Of a DNA stretch of 18,398 bases, positions 1-7,339 are shown one piece after another. The position numbers and the translations under genes were made by a program. The notes below the pieces were generated by a model. That model had not been told where the DNA came from, ran no database searches, and saw only the letters and a program-made list of their open reading frames with translations. This DNA comes from Desulfuromusa sp. (GTDB lineage Bacteria; Desulfobacterota; Desulfuromonadia; Desulfuromonadales; Geopsychrobacteraceae). The stretch covers positions 4,106 through 22,503 of the forward strand of contig JAOZLQ010000015.1 of the NCBI GenBank assembly GCA_029934755.1, read 5' to 3'. Position 1 is the first letter of the stretch, and every line of letters begins with the position of its first letter.

Positions 1-45
1 ACCCGAAAGTTTGTTGTTCTAGGGGACGGGCAGGTGCGAGAATAG
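1..45 (+). CDS. proA: C-terminal end of gamma-glutamyl phosphate reductase (partial)
   Basis: Only the last 14 codons and the TAG stop lie in the window. They read TRKFVVLGDGQVRE, which resembles the ProA C-terminus as I remember it (a K/Y-rich strand followed by GDG-x-x-R). ProA reduces glutamyl-5-phosphate to glutamate-5-semialdehyde in proline synthesis. The next gene is nadD, and proA-nadD-rsfS is a familiar order in Geobacter relatives, which supports the call. The fragment is too short for certainty. The 73 bp between this stop and nadD contain only a weak 7-bp inverted repeat (48-54 with 79-85) and no T-tract. Confidence 0.7.
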   Translation, partial: TRKFVVLGDGQVRE

Positions 46-118
46 GTTCAAGGTTTTAGATCTACCGCTCATCCTTTCACCTTGAGCCTTGTCCCTATTT
101 CCAAAAGAAGGTATTTGC

Positions 119-766
119 ATGCGTATCGGGCTACTTGGTGGCACATTCAATCCAATCCATTTTGGTCACCTGCATATCGCTGAAGAAGTGTTGAAGAGTT
201 GCAATCTAGATCAAGTCTGGTTTGTTCCAACCTCTCAGCCGCCCCATAAACGCCTAGCTGTTGAAGTTTCTTTTGTTCAGCGGTTAGCAATGGTTGATGC
301 TGCCCTGGCAGATTGTCCACTGTTGACTAGCTGTGATATTGAAGGACGTCGTGGTGGTATCAGCTATTCTGTTGAAACTTTACTGCAATTACGCACAAAA
401 TATCCGCAGCATGAATTTTATTTTATTATGGGTCTTGATTCGTTTCAGGAAATCAGTTCCTGGAAAGATTATTCCCGGCTATTCGAATTAGCCCATATTG
501 TAGTGACAGCCAGACCTGGTTTTTCTGGCTCCCTACAAGAGCTCCTGCCGGTTGCTATCGCAGATCGCTTCTGCTATGATTCCGACTCCAAAAATCTTCG
601 GTGTGATACGGGATTTTCGTTGATTGCAGTTGTGCATACCTGTCGTGATATTTCTTCCACAGAAATTCGTCAACAATTGTCGATGAACCGGGATATCAGC
701 GGGCAAGTGCCGCAGGCTGTCATCAGTTATATTAAAGCTCATAATCTCTACTCAAAAAGAAAATAA
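119..766 (+). CDS. nadD: Nicotinate-nucleotide adenylyltransferase
   Basis: This enzyme transfers AMP from ATP to nicotinate mononucleotide, giving deamido-NAD in the cytosolic NAD synthesis pathway. The 215-residue product has the nucleotidyltransferase signature GGTFNPIHFGH at residues 7-17, with the HxGH pair at 14-17, and the second ATP-binding motif ISSTEIR at 178-184. Length is normal for NadD. I chose the ATG at 119 because AAGAAGG (105-111) sits 7 nt upstream and the protein then begins right at the first beta strand. An in-frame TTG at 89 would add ten residues with no ribosome site. It is followed 12 nt later by rsfS, and its stop codon overlaps that gene's ribosome binding site, so the two are very likely translated from one message. 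Confidence 0.95.
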   Translation: MRIGLLGGTFNPIHFGHLHIAEEVLKSCNLDQVWFVPTSQPPHKRLAVEVSFVQRLAMVDAALADCPLLTSCDIEGRRGGISYSVETLLQLRTKYPQHEFYFIMGLDSFQEISSWKDYSRLFELAHIVVTARPGFSGSLQELLPVAIADRFCYDSDSKNLRCDTGFSLIAVVHTCRDISSTEIRQQLSMNRDISGQVPQAVISYIKAHNLYSKRK

Positions 767-778
767 GAAGGTATTACT

Positions 779-1138
779 TTGCAAGCTACAGAAACAGCAC
801 TTTTAGCCGTTGAATACGCACTAGATAAAAAGGGTATTGATCTCAAATTATTAGATGTCCAGGGACTCTCTTCATTGACTGATTATCTCCTATTGGTTTC
901 GGGGCGCTCGGATCGACAAGTCCAAGCAATAGCAGAAAATATCAGAACGGAATTTAAACATCATCACAACGTGTTGCCGCTGGCTATCGAAGGGATGGAT
1001 AAGGGGCGTTGGATTTTGCTCGACTATGGCGAGATTATGATTCATGTTTTTCAGCCGTCGGTGCGTGAGTTTTATGATCTTGAGGGCTTGTGGAGTGAAG
1101 CTCCCGAGGTTGAGTTGGCACAGCCTGAAGAACAGTGA
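779..1138 (+). CDS. rsfS: Ribosomal silencing factor RsfS
   Basis: RsfS (RsfA/Iojap family) binds ribosomal protein uL14 on the large subunit and blocks subunit joining when nutrients are scarce. The 119-residue product carries the family core: DVQGLSSLTDYLLLVSGRSDRQVQAIAENI near residues 25-54, then GMDKGRWILLDYGEIMIHVF and REFYDLEGLW near the end. The start is a TTG codon, supported by AAGAAGG at 765-771 seven bases upstream; no ATG or GTG lies in a better place. Its last codon overlaps the GTG start of rlmH (GTGA overlap at 1135-1138), indicating translational coupling. The nadD-rsfS-rlmH order is common in bacteria. Confidence 0.94.
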   Translation: MQATETALLAVEYALDKKGIDLKLLDVQGLSSLTDYLLLVSGRSDRQVQAIAENIRTEFKHHHNVLPLAIEGMDKGRWILLDYGEIMIHVFQPSVREFYDLEGLWSEAPEVELAQPEEQ

Positions 1139-1608
1139 AATTAAAACTGATATGTGTCGGCAAGTTGACTGAAACTTGGCAACGGGATGCCGCGGATGAA
1201 TATGCCGGCCGGGTGCAGCGTTATTTCCCGCTGGATATTGTTGAATTAAAAGAAGAAAAGGGCGGCAGGAAGGGAGATACAATTGGATTGCTCAAACGCG
1301 AAGGGGCGCGGATCATGGAAAAGGTTCCTGATCGAGCTTTTTTAGTTGTGCTTGATGAGCGGGGCCGTAATCTTGGTTCAGAACAATTGGCGGCACTGTT
1401 ATCCGAAGAAATGCTCCACGGCGGACGCGACTGGTGCCTTTTGCTTGGGGGGCCTTATGGTCTTGATCCTGCGGTTCGCAAGCGGGCCGATTTGATTCTG
1501 TCGTTGTCAAAAATGACTTTCACCCACCAGATGGCAAGAGTTTTATTACTTGAACAACTTTATCGAAGTTGTACCATAATCAAAAATGAACCCTATCATA
1601 ATCGGTAG
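1135..1608 (+). CDS. rlmH: 23S rRNA pseudouridine-1915 N3-methyltransferase RlmH
   Basis: RlmH methylates pseudouridine 1915 in helix 69 of 23S rRNA using S-adenosylmethionine, acting on assembled 70S ribosomes. The 157-residue protein is close to the usual 155. It shows the SPOUT-fold knot: LVVLDERGRNLGSE in the middle, the glycine-rich SAM loop LLLGGPYGLD, and the conserved tail HQMARVLLLEQLYRSCTIIKNEPYH. The GTG start overlaps the rsfS stop by four bases, so coupled translation is likely. The usual final YHK is YHNR here, a minor variation. Confidence 0.95.
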   Translation: MKLKLICVGKLTETWQRDAADEYAGRVQRYFPLDIVELKEEKGGRKGDTIGLLKREGARIMEKVPDRAFLVVLDERGRNLGSEQLAALLSEEMLHGGRDWCLLLGGPYGLDPAVRKRADLILSLSKMTFTHQMARVLLLEQLYRSCTIIKNEPYHNR

Positions 1609-1634
1609 AACATTTTACGGAGGCGGATTGTTCG

Positions 1635-1988
1635 ATGGACGAAAAAGAATTAGCAGAAATCAGGGCGCATCTGTTACAGGTGCGCAATGAAGTTTTAGTT
1701 GAATCTGAGCGTGCTTATGCGGCCTCTCAATCGCTAGGTAAAGATGGTGTTCCGGATATTGGTGATATGTCATCTAATAGCTATAATCAGGAAGTATTGA
1801 TGAATCTCAGCGAAACGCAGCGATCCAGGGTACGTGATATTGATGCTGCCTTGGAACGGATGGATAAGGGAGTGTATGGTCTTTGTATGCGTTGTGAAGA
1901 AGAAATTTCTGCTCGACGTATGGAGGTACGACCGTTTTCCCGTTATTGTATTGATTGTAAAACTGAAGTTGAAAAATTTGGTGAGTAA
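1635..1988 (+). CDS. DksA/TraR-family zinc-finger transcription regulator
   Basis: A 117-residue protein of the family that enters the RNA polymerase secondary channel and, in DksA, works with ppGpp at stringent promoters. A helical N-terminus (about 1-35) leads to a coiled-coil tip with Asp41 and Asp44 in a DxxD pattern like the two essential DksA tip aspartates; the following Ala-Ala of E. coli DksA is Ser-Ser here. The C-terminal zinc finger has Cys84, Cys87, Cys105 and Cys108 in YGLCMRCEEEISARRME and YCIDCKTEVE. GGAGG at 1619-1623 precedes the ATG. It is shorter than E. coli DksA (151) because the N-terminal region is reduced. It could be a functional DksA or one of several paralogues, so no symbol is given. 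Confidence 0.88.
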   Translation: MDEKELAEIRAHLLQVRNEVLVESERAYAASQSLGKDGVPDIGDMSSNSYNQEVLMNLSETQRSRVRDIDAALERMDKGVYGLCMRCEEEISARRMEVRPFSRYCIDCKTEVEKFGE

Positions 1989-2030
1989 ATAACTCTGTGA
2001 CCCGTACCGTGGGTTAGCTTGGAGATGGTC

Positions 2031-3401
2031 ATGATCCTAATTGCCGTACTTGTTTTAGCTTTTATCCTTTTTGCTGTTGGGTTTCTTTACTTCTGGGGGG
2101 TCAACCCCGGCGATATTACCGTTTTTCTAACGAATGATCTAAGTTATACTCTACCGTCAGCTATTATGCTGGTCTGCGTATTGTTGATTGGTCTGTTAAT
2201 TGGTAACGGTGTCCATTTCTTGAGTGCGTTTCTCTACTCCTTCCGTAACTGGAAAGGGGGACGTCGGCTGAAGAAAACTGAAGAAACTGGTTCGATCTAC
2301 CGCAGTGGTGTTGGCCGGTTGCTTTCGGGTGATTTAAAGAAAGCGCGGGCGTTGCTCAAAAAAGCTTTAGATCGAGATCCTCACCGGGTTGATTGTCATC
2401 TAGCTCTGGCAAGCGTTGCACTTCAGGAAGGTAATAGCACGGAGGGGATTGAGTTGTTGCAAAAAGCGCGGAAACTTGATCCAAAAGGGATAGAGGTTCT
2501 TTTTAAATTGGCAGCGACCTATGAAGAAAGTGGACGACGCGAAGAGTCCATGAGGGTTTATAAAGAGCTGCTGGATGGAGATGCCAATAACCGTAAGGCA
2601 ATGCGTGCCTTGCGTGATATTCAGATGGATCTTGGCCATTGGCAGGATGCACTTGAACTGCAGAAGAAAATATTGAAAATATCAAAATCCGGGGTGAAAG
2701 CGGATGTAGAAAACCAGATCTCGCTGCAATTACGTTATGAAGTTGCTCGAAATGAGTTAGAAAATGGCAAGCAGGAGCAGGCTATTGAAGTCTGTCGAGA
2801 TATTATTAAAAAGAATGTGAAATTCACTCCTGCCCGGGTCACACTTGGCGATGCTTACCGCCAGGCAGGACGTGATGCGGATGCTATCAAGGTCTATCAG
2901 GATGGCTATAAAGCATTGAAAAAAAGTGTCTTTCTGGCACGGTTGGAAGATCTTTATATCAATGCTGAAGATCCTGCTGCACTGCTTGCATTTTATCGTA
3001 GCCAGATGCAGGTCGATGCTGAAGATCTGCTGCTTAAACTGTATCTAGGGAGACTTTGCTTGCGTCTGGAAATGGTTGATGAAGCGATGCAGCATTTAAC
3101 TGATTTGGAGAGTTCAGGAGTTGACTTCACCAAACTGCACTTGTTGCTGGCAGAAGCACAACGCCGTAGGAACAATGTTGAAGAGGCCGTTATCGAATAC
3201 CAGAAAGCTCTGAGTATCGATAGCCATTTGCTCTTGGGATTTGTCTGTGAGGCTTGTGGTGCCAGATTTAACGAATGGCATAGTCGTTGTCCTGAATGTA
3301 AAATTTGGGATTCCCTAGTGTTACCAGAGCGGAAACAAATCCAGGATGCTAAGCTTATCGAAGAGCCAAAAATAATTCCACAGGGTTCGCAGGAGAAATA
3401 A
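2031..3401 (+). CDS. Membrane-anchored TPR protein with rubredoxin-like zinc site, LapA/LapB-like
   Basis: Two membrane segments (about residues 2-24 and 42-68), joined by a short strand-rich loop as in LapA/DUF1049 proteins, are followed by a basic stretch and then a long TPR array (about 95-400). The C-terminal zinc knuckle has Cys406, Cys409, Cys420 and Cys423 (FVCEACGARF ... CPECKIWDSL), the LapB (YciM) hallmark. E. coli LapB has one membrane helix, the TPRs and the same metal site, and controls LpxC proteolysis by FtsH to balance lipopolysaccharide synthesis; here that is an inference from architecture. I prefer the ATG at 2031 (GGAG 2021-2024, six bases upstream) to the in-frame TTG at 2019. 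The 456-residue product is longer than E. coli LapB (389), as expected for an added LapA-like module. The stop is one base from gpmI. Confidence 0.82.
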   Translation: MILIAVLVLAFILFAVGFLYFWGVNPGDITVFLTNDLSYTLPSAIMLVCVLLIGLLIGNGVHFLSAFLYSFRNWKGGRRLKKTEETGSIYRSGVGRLLSGDLKKARALLKKALDRDPHRVDCHLALASVALQEGNSTEGIELLQKARKLDPKGIEVLFKLAATYEESGRREESMRVYKELLDGDANNRKAMRALRDIQMDLGHWQDALELQKKILKISKSGVKADVENQISLQLRYEVARNELENGKQEQAIEVCRDIIKKNVKFTPARVTLGDAYRQAGRDADAIKVYQDGYKALKKSVFLARLEDLYINAEDPAALLAFYRSQMQVDAEDLLLKLYLGRLCLRLEMVDEAMQHLTDLESSGVDFTKLHLLLAEAQRRRNNVEEAVIEYQKALSIDSHLLLGFVCEACGARFNEWHSRCPECKIWDSLVLPERKQIQDAKLIEEPKIIPQGSQEK

Positions 3402-3402
3402 A

Positions 3403-4929
3403 ATGGCACCAGGGCCAGTAGCATTAGTTATTTTAGATGGCTGGGGAATCAGTGAAATCTGTGACAATAATGCTGCTTGTCAGGCTAAGACGCCAACCTT
3501 GGATCGCCTGCGACAGGAATATCCGATCAGTCGCTTAAGTGCTTCTGGGCAGGATGTCGGATTACCTGATGGGCAGATGGGGAATTCCGAAGTTGGGCAC
3601 ATGAATATCGGTGCTGGTCGGATTATTTACCAAGATTTAAGTCGGATTAGTTTAGCGATTGAAGATGGTTCTTTTTTTGATAATCCAGTCCTGAAAAAAG
3701 TCTGTGAACGCTTGGTTGCTTCTGATGGTAAATTACATCTGCTTGGTTTGCTCTCTGATGGCGGGGTTCATTCTCATAATACTCATCTCTATGCTCTGGT
3801 GCGGTTGGCTCAACAACTTGGCGTCAAAGATGTCTGTATCCATGCGTTTCTGGATGGTCGTGATACGCCACCTAAAAGTGCTGTTGATTATCTCCAGCAA
3901 CTTGAAGATGAACTGCAAAGAATTGGTCTTGGCCGAATTGCGACGATAACCGGTCGTTATTGGACAATGGATCGTGACAATCGTTGGGAACGGGTTGAAA
4001 AGGGATATTTGGCTCTAACTGAGGGTATTGGTCAACATGCAGATTCCTCCAGGGAGGCAATTGAATCCGCTTATGCAGCTGATCAGACCGATGAATTTGT
4101 CGAGCCTTGGGTGATTGGTCAGTCGGGTTCTCTTGATGATGGCGATGGCGTCATCTTTTTCAACTTCCGCTCGGATCGTGCCCGTGAAATGACCCGTGCT
4201 TTGACTCGGAACGATTTTGATGGGTTTTCTCGTAGCAAAGAGCCGCAATTAGTTGATTATGTTTGTTTGACTGAATATGACGAATCGTTTGATCTTGCCG
4301 TTGCTTTTCCTTCTGAAACCTACCCTGATATCCTTGCTGAAGTTGTTTCTAATGCTGGTTTCAAGCAGCTGCGCATTGCTGAGACAGAAAAATATGCTCA
4401 TGTCACATTCTTCTTTAATGGCGGTGTAGAGCAGCCTTGGCCAGGTGAAGACCGGGCTTTGATTCCTTCCCCAAAGGATGTGGCAACTTACGATCAGAAG
4501 CCTTCGATGAGTGCGGTTGCCGTGACTGATGAAGTGGTCAGACGGGTTGAAGCAGAAGAATATCAGCTGATAGTTTTAAACTTTGCCAATTGCGATATGG
4601 TTGGACATACTGGTATTTTAGCTGCTGCGATTGAAGCGGTCGAGACTGTCGATAGCTGTCTTGGTCGGGTGGTCGATGCGGTTATAAAGGCTGGAGGGAA
4701 ACTACTGATCACCGCAGATCATGGTAATTGTGAGCAGATGGTTGATGCAAATGGTCGGCCTCACACAGCTCATACCACGAACCCGGTGCAATTTATTTTT
4801 GTTGACCCTGATCGAAAAGACCAATCTCTCCGTGATGGTATCCTCGCCGATCTGGCACCAACTATTTTGGAGTTACTCTCTCTGGAAAAACCTTCTGCTA
4901 TGACAGGGCAATCATTACTGGTTGGTTGA
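3403..4929 (+). CDS. gpmI: 2,3-bisphosphoglycerate-independent phosphoglycerate mutase
   Basis: This enzyme interconverts 3- and 2-phosphoglycerate in glycolysis and gluconeogenesis through a phosphoserine intermediate and two Mn2+ ions. The 508 residues match the family. Asp12 lies in the N-terminal VILDGWG metal motif, and the catalytic Ser62 is in GQMGNSEVGHMNIGAGR. The substrate-binding segments FLDGRDTPPKSA and GRYWTMDRDNRWER follow. The C-terminal alkaline-phosphatase-like metal residues are in NFANCDMVGHTG and ITADHGNCEQM, with HTAHTTNPVQF completing the site. NFANCDMVGHTG has Cys where most family members have Pro. AGGAG at 3391-3395 gives the ATG good spacing, and there is only one base between the upstream stop and this start. 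Confidence 0.97.
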   Translation: MAPGPVALVILDGWGISEICDNNAACQAKTPTLDRLRQEYPISRLSASGQDVGLPDGQMGNSEVGHMNIGAGRIIYQDLSRISLAIEDGSFFDNPVLKKVCERLVASDGKLHLLGLLSDGGVHSHNTHLYALVRLAQQLGVKDVCIHAFLDGRDTPPKSAVDYLQQLEDELQRIGLGRIATITGRYWTMDRDNRWERVEKGYLALTEGIGQHADSSREAIESAYAADQTDEFVEPWVIGQSGSLDDGDGVIFFNFRSDRAREMTRALTRNDFDGFSRSKEPQLVDYVCLTEYDESFDLAVAFPSETYPDILAEVVSNAGFKQLRIAETEKYAHVTFFFNGGVEQPWPGEDRALIPSPKDVATYDQKPSMSAVAVTDEVVRRVEAEEYQLIVLNFANCDMVGHTGILAAAIEAVETVDSCLGRVVDAVIKAGGKLLITADHGNCEQMVDANGRPHTAHTTNPVQFIFVDPDRKDQSLRDGILADLAPTILELLSLEKPSAMTGQSLLVG

Positions 4930-4938
4930 GGGGGTACC

Positions 4939-5670
4939 GTGGGAATGGGGGGATTTCCAAAGGCTAGGCAATATTTACTGTCGCTGTTCAAGCTATTTTT
5001 CCCTCCGGCTTGTCCACTCTGTGGCCATACTTTGTCAAACAATGAATCCGATCCCTTGTGTTCTGCTTGTTTGGCCGGTTTCAACTCTCTTCCTGATGCT
5101 CATTGCCCCCTTTGTTCTCTCCCTTTTGCCGGGACATCCAACAGCTCTCACCTGTGCGGACGATGTATAGCTCACTCGCCTTCTTACGCAAAAGTTTATG
5201 CAGTTGGACTTTATGATCAATCTTTGCGCCGTGCTATCCACCAGTTTAAATTCAACCGCAAAGTTGGTTTGGATCGATCCCTGGGAAAGTTGCTTGATAG
5301 GGCAGTTGATCGTTACTTGGATATCGATCTGGTCGTGCCGGTGCCACTACACCGTAAGCGTTTACAACAGCGGAGCTATAATCAAGCCTTGTTGCTAGCC
5401 CGGGCATTTGCCCGGATAAGAAAACTGCCGGTGGCTACAGATTTGTTGATTAAAATATGCGAAACGGAGGCTCAACAGGAGTTATCGGCTAAAGAGCGGG
5501 CAAAAAATCTTCAGGGAGTGTTTAAACTGCAGAAGGAGGTTTCAGAATCCACGATTCTTTTGATTGACGATGTTCTAACAACGGGGGCAACGGCGGAAGC
5601 TTGCAGTCAAGTATTGCTAGCAGGGGGTGCAAAAGTTGTTTACGTTGCAGTTATCGGTCGAGCACCCTGA
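4939..5670 (+). CDS. comF: ComF-family phosphoribosyltransferase-like protein
   Basis: ComF proteins have a zinc-binding N-terminus and a phosphoribosyltransferase fold; in naturally competent species they help handle incoming single-stranded DNA, but in many other bacteria the role is unknown. Four cysteine pairs (25/28, 41/44, 56/59, 73/76) in CPLCGH, CSAC, CPLCSLPF and CGRC form the zinc region. The PRPP-binding loop LLIDDVLTTGAT is at residues 207-218. The 243-residue size is typical. I give the GTG start at 4939; an ATG at 4945, two codons in, has better spacing from the GAGGGGG at 4928-4934 and is equally possible. No other competence gene is nearby. It probably shares the gpmI transcript. 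Confidence 0.88.
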   Translation: MGMGGFPKARQYLLSLFKLFFPPACPLCGHTLSNNESDPLCSACLAGFNSLPDAHCPLCSLPFAGTSNSSHLCGRCIAHSPSYAKVYAVGLYDQSLRRAIHQFKFNRKVGLDRSLGKLLDRAVDRYLDIDLVVPVPLHRKRLQQRSYNQALLLARAFARIRKLPVATDLLIKICETEAQQELSAKERAKNLQGVFKLQKEVSESTILLIDDVLTTGATAEACSQVLLAGGAKVVYVAVIGRAP

Positions 5671-5716
5671 ATGCCTTAATAATCGCAGTAAAAAAAGCCC
5701 TTGAAAAATAACGAAG

Positions 5717-5725
5717 TGCTATAAT
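5717..5725 (+). promoter_or_regulatory. Extended -10 promoter for the PAS histidine kinase
   Basis: TGC followed by a perfect TATAAT (5720-5725) makes an extended -10 element. The -35 position expected at 17-bp spacing is poor, which extended -10 promoters tolerate. Transcription would begin near 5732, upstream of the ATG at 5771. This argues against a GTG start at 5729 for the kinase. Confidence 0.6.
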
Positions 5726-5770
5726 GGCGTGGTGTTCCAATTTTCAGATTGTTTTCCCTTGGGAGACCTG

Positions 5771-7231
5771 ATGAACTCAAGCCTTTATCGACTGCTTTCT
5801 GAATATCCCCTCGAAACGCTGCTACAAACTATTCCTACCGGATTGTTCCTGGTTGATGTCAATAAGACAATTGTTTATTGGAATGCTGAAGCGATGCGGA
5901 TTACCGGCTATACAGCGGATGAAGCTGTCGGGCAAGATTGTTCCTTTCTGCATGGTGACCCCTGCCACATAGAGTGTAGTCTTTTTTCCCAAACAACTCC
6001 AAAACCAGATATCGGGTTAACCTGCTCATTTCAACACAAAGATGGGCGAATCATTGCCCTGACAAAGAATGTTGATTTGCTTCGTGACAATGCTGGTCGG
6101 GTCATTGGTGGCATTGAAGCGTTTGTTGACATTTCCCGTCTCAAAGAATTGGAAACCAGTCTCCGCACTGAAGTGGAAGAGCGTACTCGGGAACTCGAAC
6201 TGGAGAAGGCGGGGCTCCGATCTGTTCTCGATGGCATGATTGATCCTGCTTATATATGTGATGACAGTTATCATATCTCTTTTGCCAATCGAGCAATGTT
6301 GAATATCATTGGTGAAATTGGTGAAAAACCCTGTTATCAGGCAATTTATCAGAGGCAGACAGTATGTGATGACTGTCCATTGTCACAGGTCTTACAGGGA
6401 GAGGTTGTCCGTCAGGAAAAGACTCTGAGTGGCGTAGGGCGAACTTATGAAATTATCCATTCTCCCTATCCTTTGGCTGAGCATCCAACCCATAAACTTG
6501 GTGTCAGCCGAGATATTACGAAACGATTAGAGTATAGACGTCGTTTACAGCAAACAAACCGCGAATTAGATGCGTTTGTTTCGACCGTATCCCACGACTT
6601 GCGTTCACCCTTAACCCCACTGATTGGTTTTGCCGAGCTGCTTGATGAGCGTTATGGCGATCAGCTTGATGATCTTGGGCGTGACTGTATTATCGAAATT
6701 AAGAAAACAGCAGAAAAGATGAAAGATCTATTGGAAGACCTTTTGTCGCTGTCACGGGTTGGACAGGTGAAGCTGCCTGAATCTTCGATTGATGCAACAA
6801 TGATTGCAGAAGATGTCGTGCTGGAACTTGCCGACAAAGTCCTGGAATCTCGGGCTAAAATAGTGATCAATAAATTACCAAAGATTAAAATTCCCGAATC
6901 GTTGTTAATTGATCTATTCAGAAATCTTTTGGGCAATGCGTTAAAATATGCCGCATCACATAATCCCCATATCGAAGTTTCTGGCCAACTATTATTAGAT
7001 CAAGTGCGCTATAAAGTGGTTGACCATGGTCCGGGAATTACCGCAGCAGAACGGGAAGAGGTGTTTGAACCCTTTAAGCGTGGTAGCAGTAGTAAAGGCT
7101 CGGCGGGAACCGGAATAGGCTTGGCTACTGTAGCAAAAATTGCTCGAGTTTCTGGTGGTAATGCTTGTGTTGAAGAAACGCCAGGTGGTGGAGCAACCTT
7201 TATTGTCGATTTTCCTCTTTCTGGACAATAA
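5771..7231 (+). CDS. Cytosolic double-PAS sensor histidine kinase
   Basis: A 486-residue kinase without membrane segments or signal peptide, so it should sense something in the cytosol. PAS1 spans about residues 13-125, a coiled-coil linker (ELETSLRTEVEERTRELELE) follows, and PAS2 spans about 145-255. The phosphoacceptor His275 is in SHDLRSPLTPL. The ATPase domain carries the N box LFRNLLGNALKYA, G1 VVDHGPGI and G2 GTGIGLA. Each PAS domain has three closely spaced cysteines (57, 65, 69 and 188, 199, 202), which could bind metal or report redox state; that is inference. The start is the ATG with GGGAGA at 5761-5766, downstream of the extended -10 promoter. No response regulator or output domain is adjacent, so its partner is unknown. 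Confidence 0.9.
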   Translation: MNSSLYRLLSEYPLETLLQTIPTGLFLVDVNKTIVYWNAEAMRITGYTADEAVGQDCSFLHGDPCHIECSLFSQTTPKPDIGLTCSFQHKDGRIIALTKNVDLLRDNAGRVIGGIEAFVDISRLKELETSLRTEVEERTRELELEKAGLRSVLDGMIDPAYICDDSYHISFANRAMLNIIGEIGEKPCYQAIYQRQTVCDDCPLSQVLQGEVVRQEKTLSGVGRTYEIIHSPYPLAEHPTHKLGVSRDITKRLEYRRRLQQTNRELDAFVSTVSHDLRSPLTPLIGFAELLDERYGDQLDDLGRDCIIEIKKTAEKMKDLLEDLLSLSRVGQVKLPESSIDATMIAEDVVLELADKVLESRAKIVINKLPKIKIPESLLIDLFRNLLGNALKYAASHNPHIEVSGQLLLDQVRYKVVDHGPGITAAEREEVFEPFKRGSSSKGSAGTGIGLATVAKIARVSGGNACVEETPGGGATFIVDFPLSGQ

Positions 7232-7253
7232 TTAATAGAATGTTTGCAAAGAT

Positions 7254-7280
7254 TTGACATTTATAAAACTGAGTTATATT
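7254..7280 (+). promoter_or_regulatory. Candidate sigma-70 promoter of dctP1
   Basis: A perfect TTGACA (7254-7259) is followed by TATATT (7275-7280) at 15 bp or TATTCT (7277-7282) at 17 bp. The region between the kinase stop and dctP1 is AT-rich. No BtsR-like direct repeat was found here, so this gene may be expressed independently of the pyruvate sensor. Confidence 0.5.
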
Positions 7281-7339
7281 CTCTTTTGCATTATTGTTTC
7301 TGTTATTAAATAGTTAAAATTGCCCACAGGGAGGCGTTC

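Noticed and set aside
890..1282. 130-codon open frame on the - strand over rsfS and rlmH
   Set aside because: Covers two confidently assigned overlapping genes and shows no family motif.
5701..5725. TTGAAA and TATAAT as a conventional -35/-10 pair before the kinase
   Set aside because: The spacing is only 13 bp, too short; the TGC-TATAAT extended -10 explains the site better.
7232..7339. Search for a BtsR-like direct repeat upstream of dctP1
   Set aside because: No pair with the 21-bp period was found on either strand; only AAAACTGA at 7265 shares the end of the motif.
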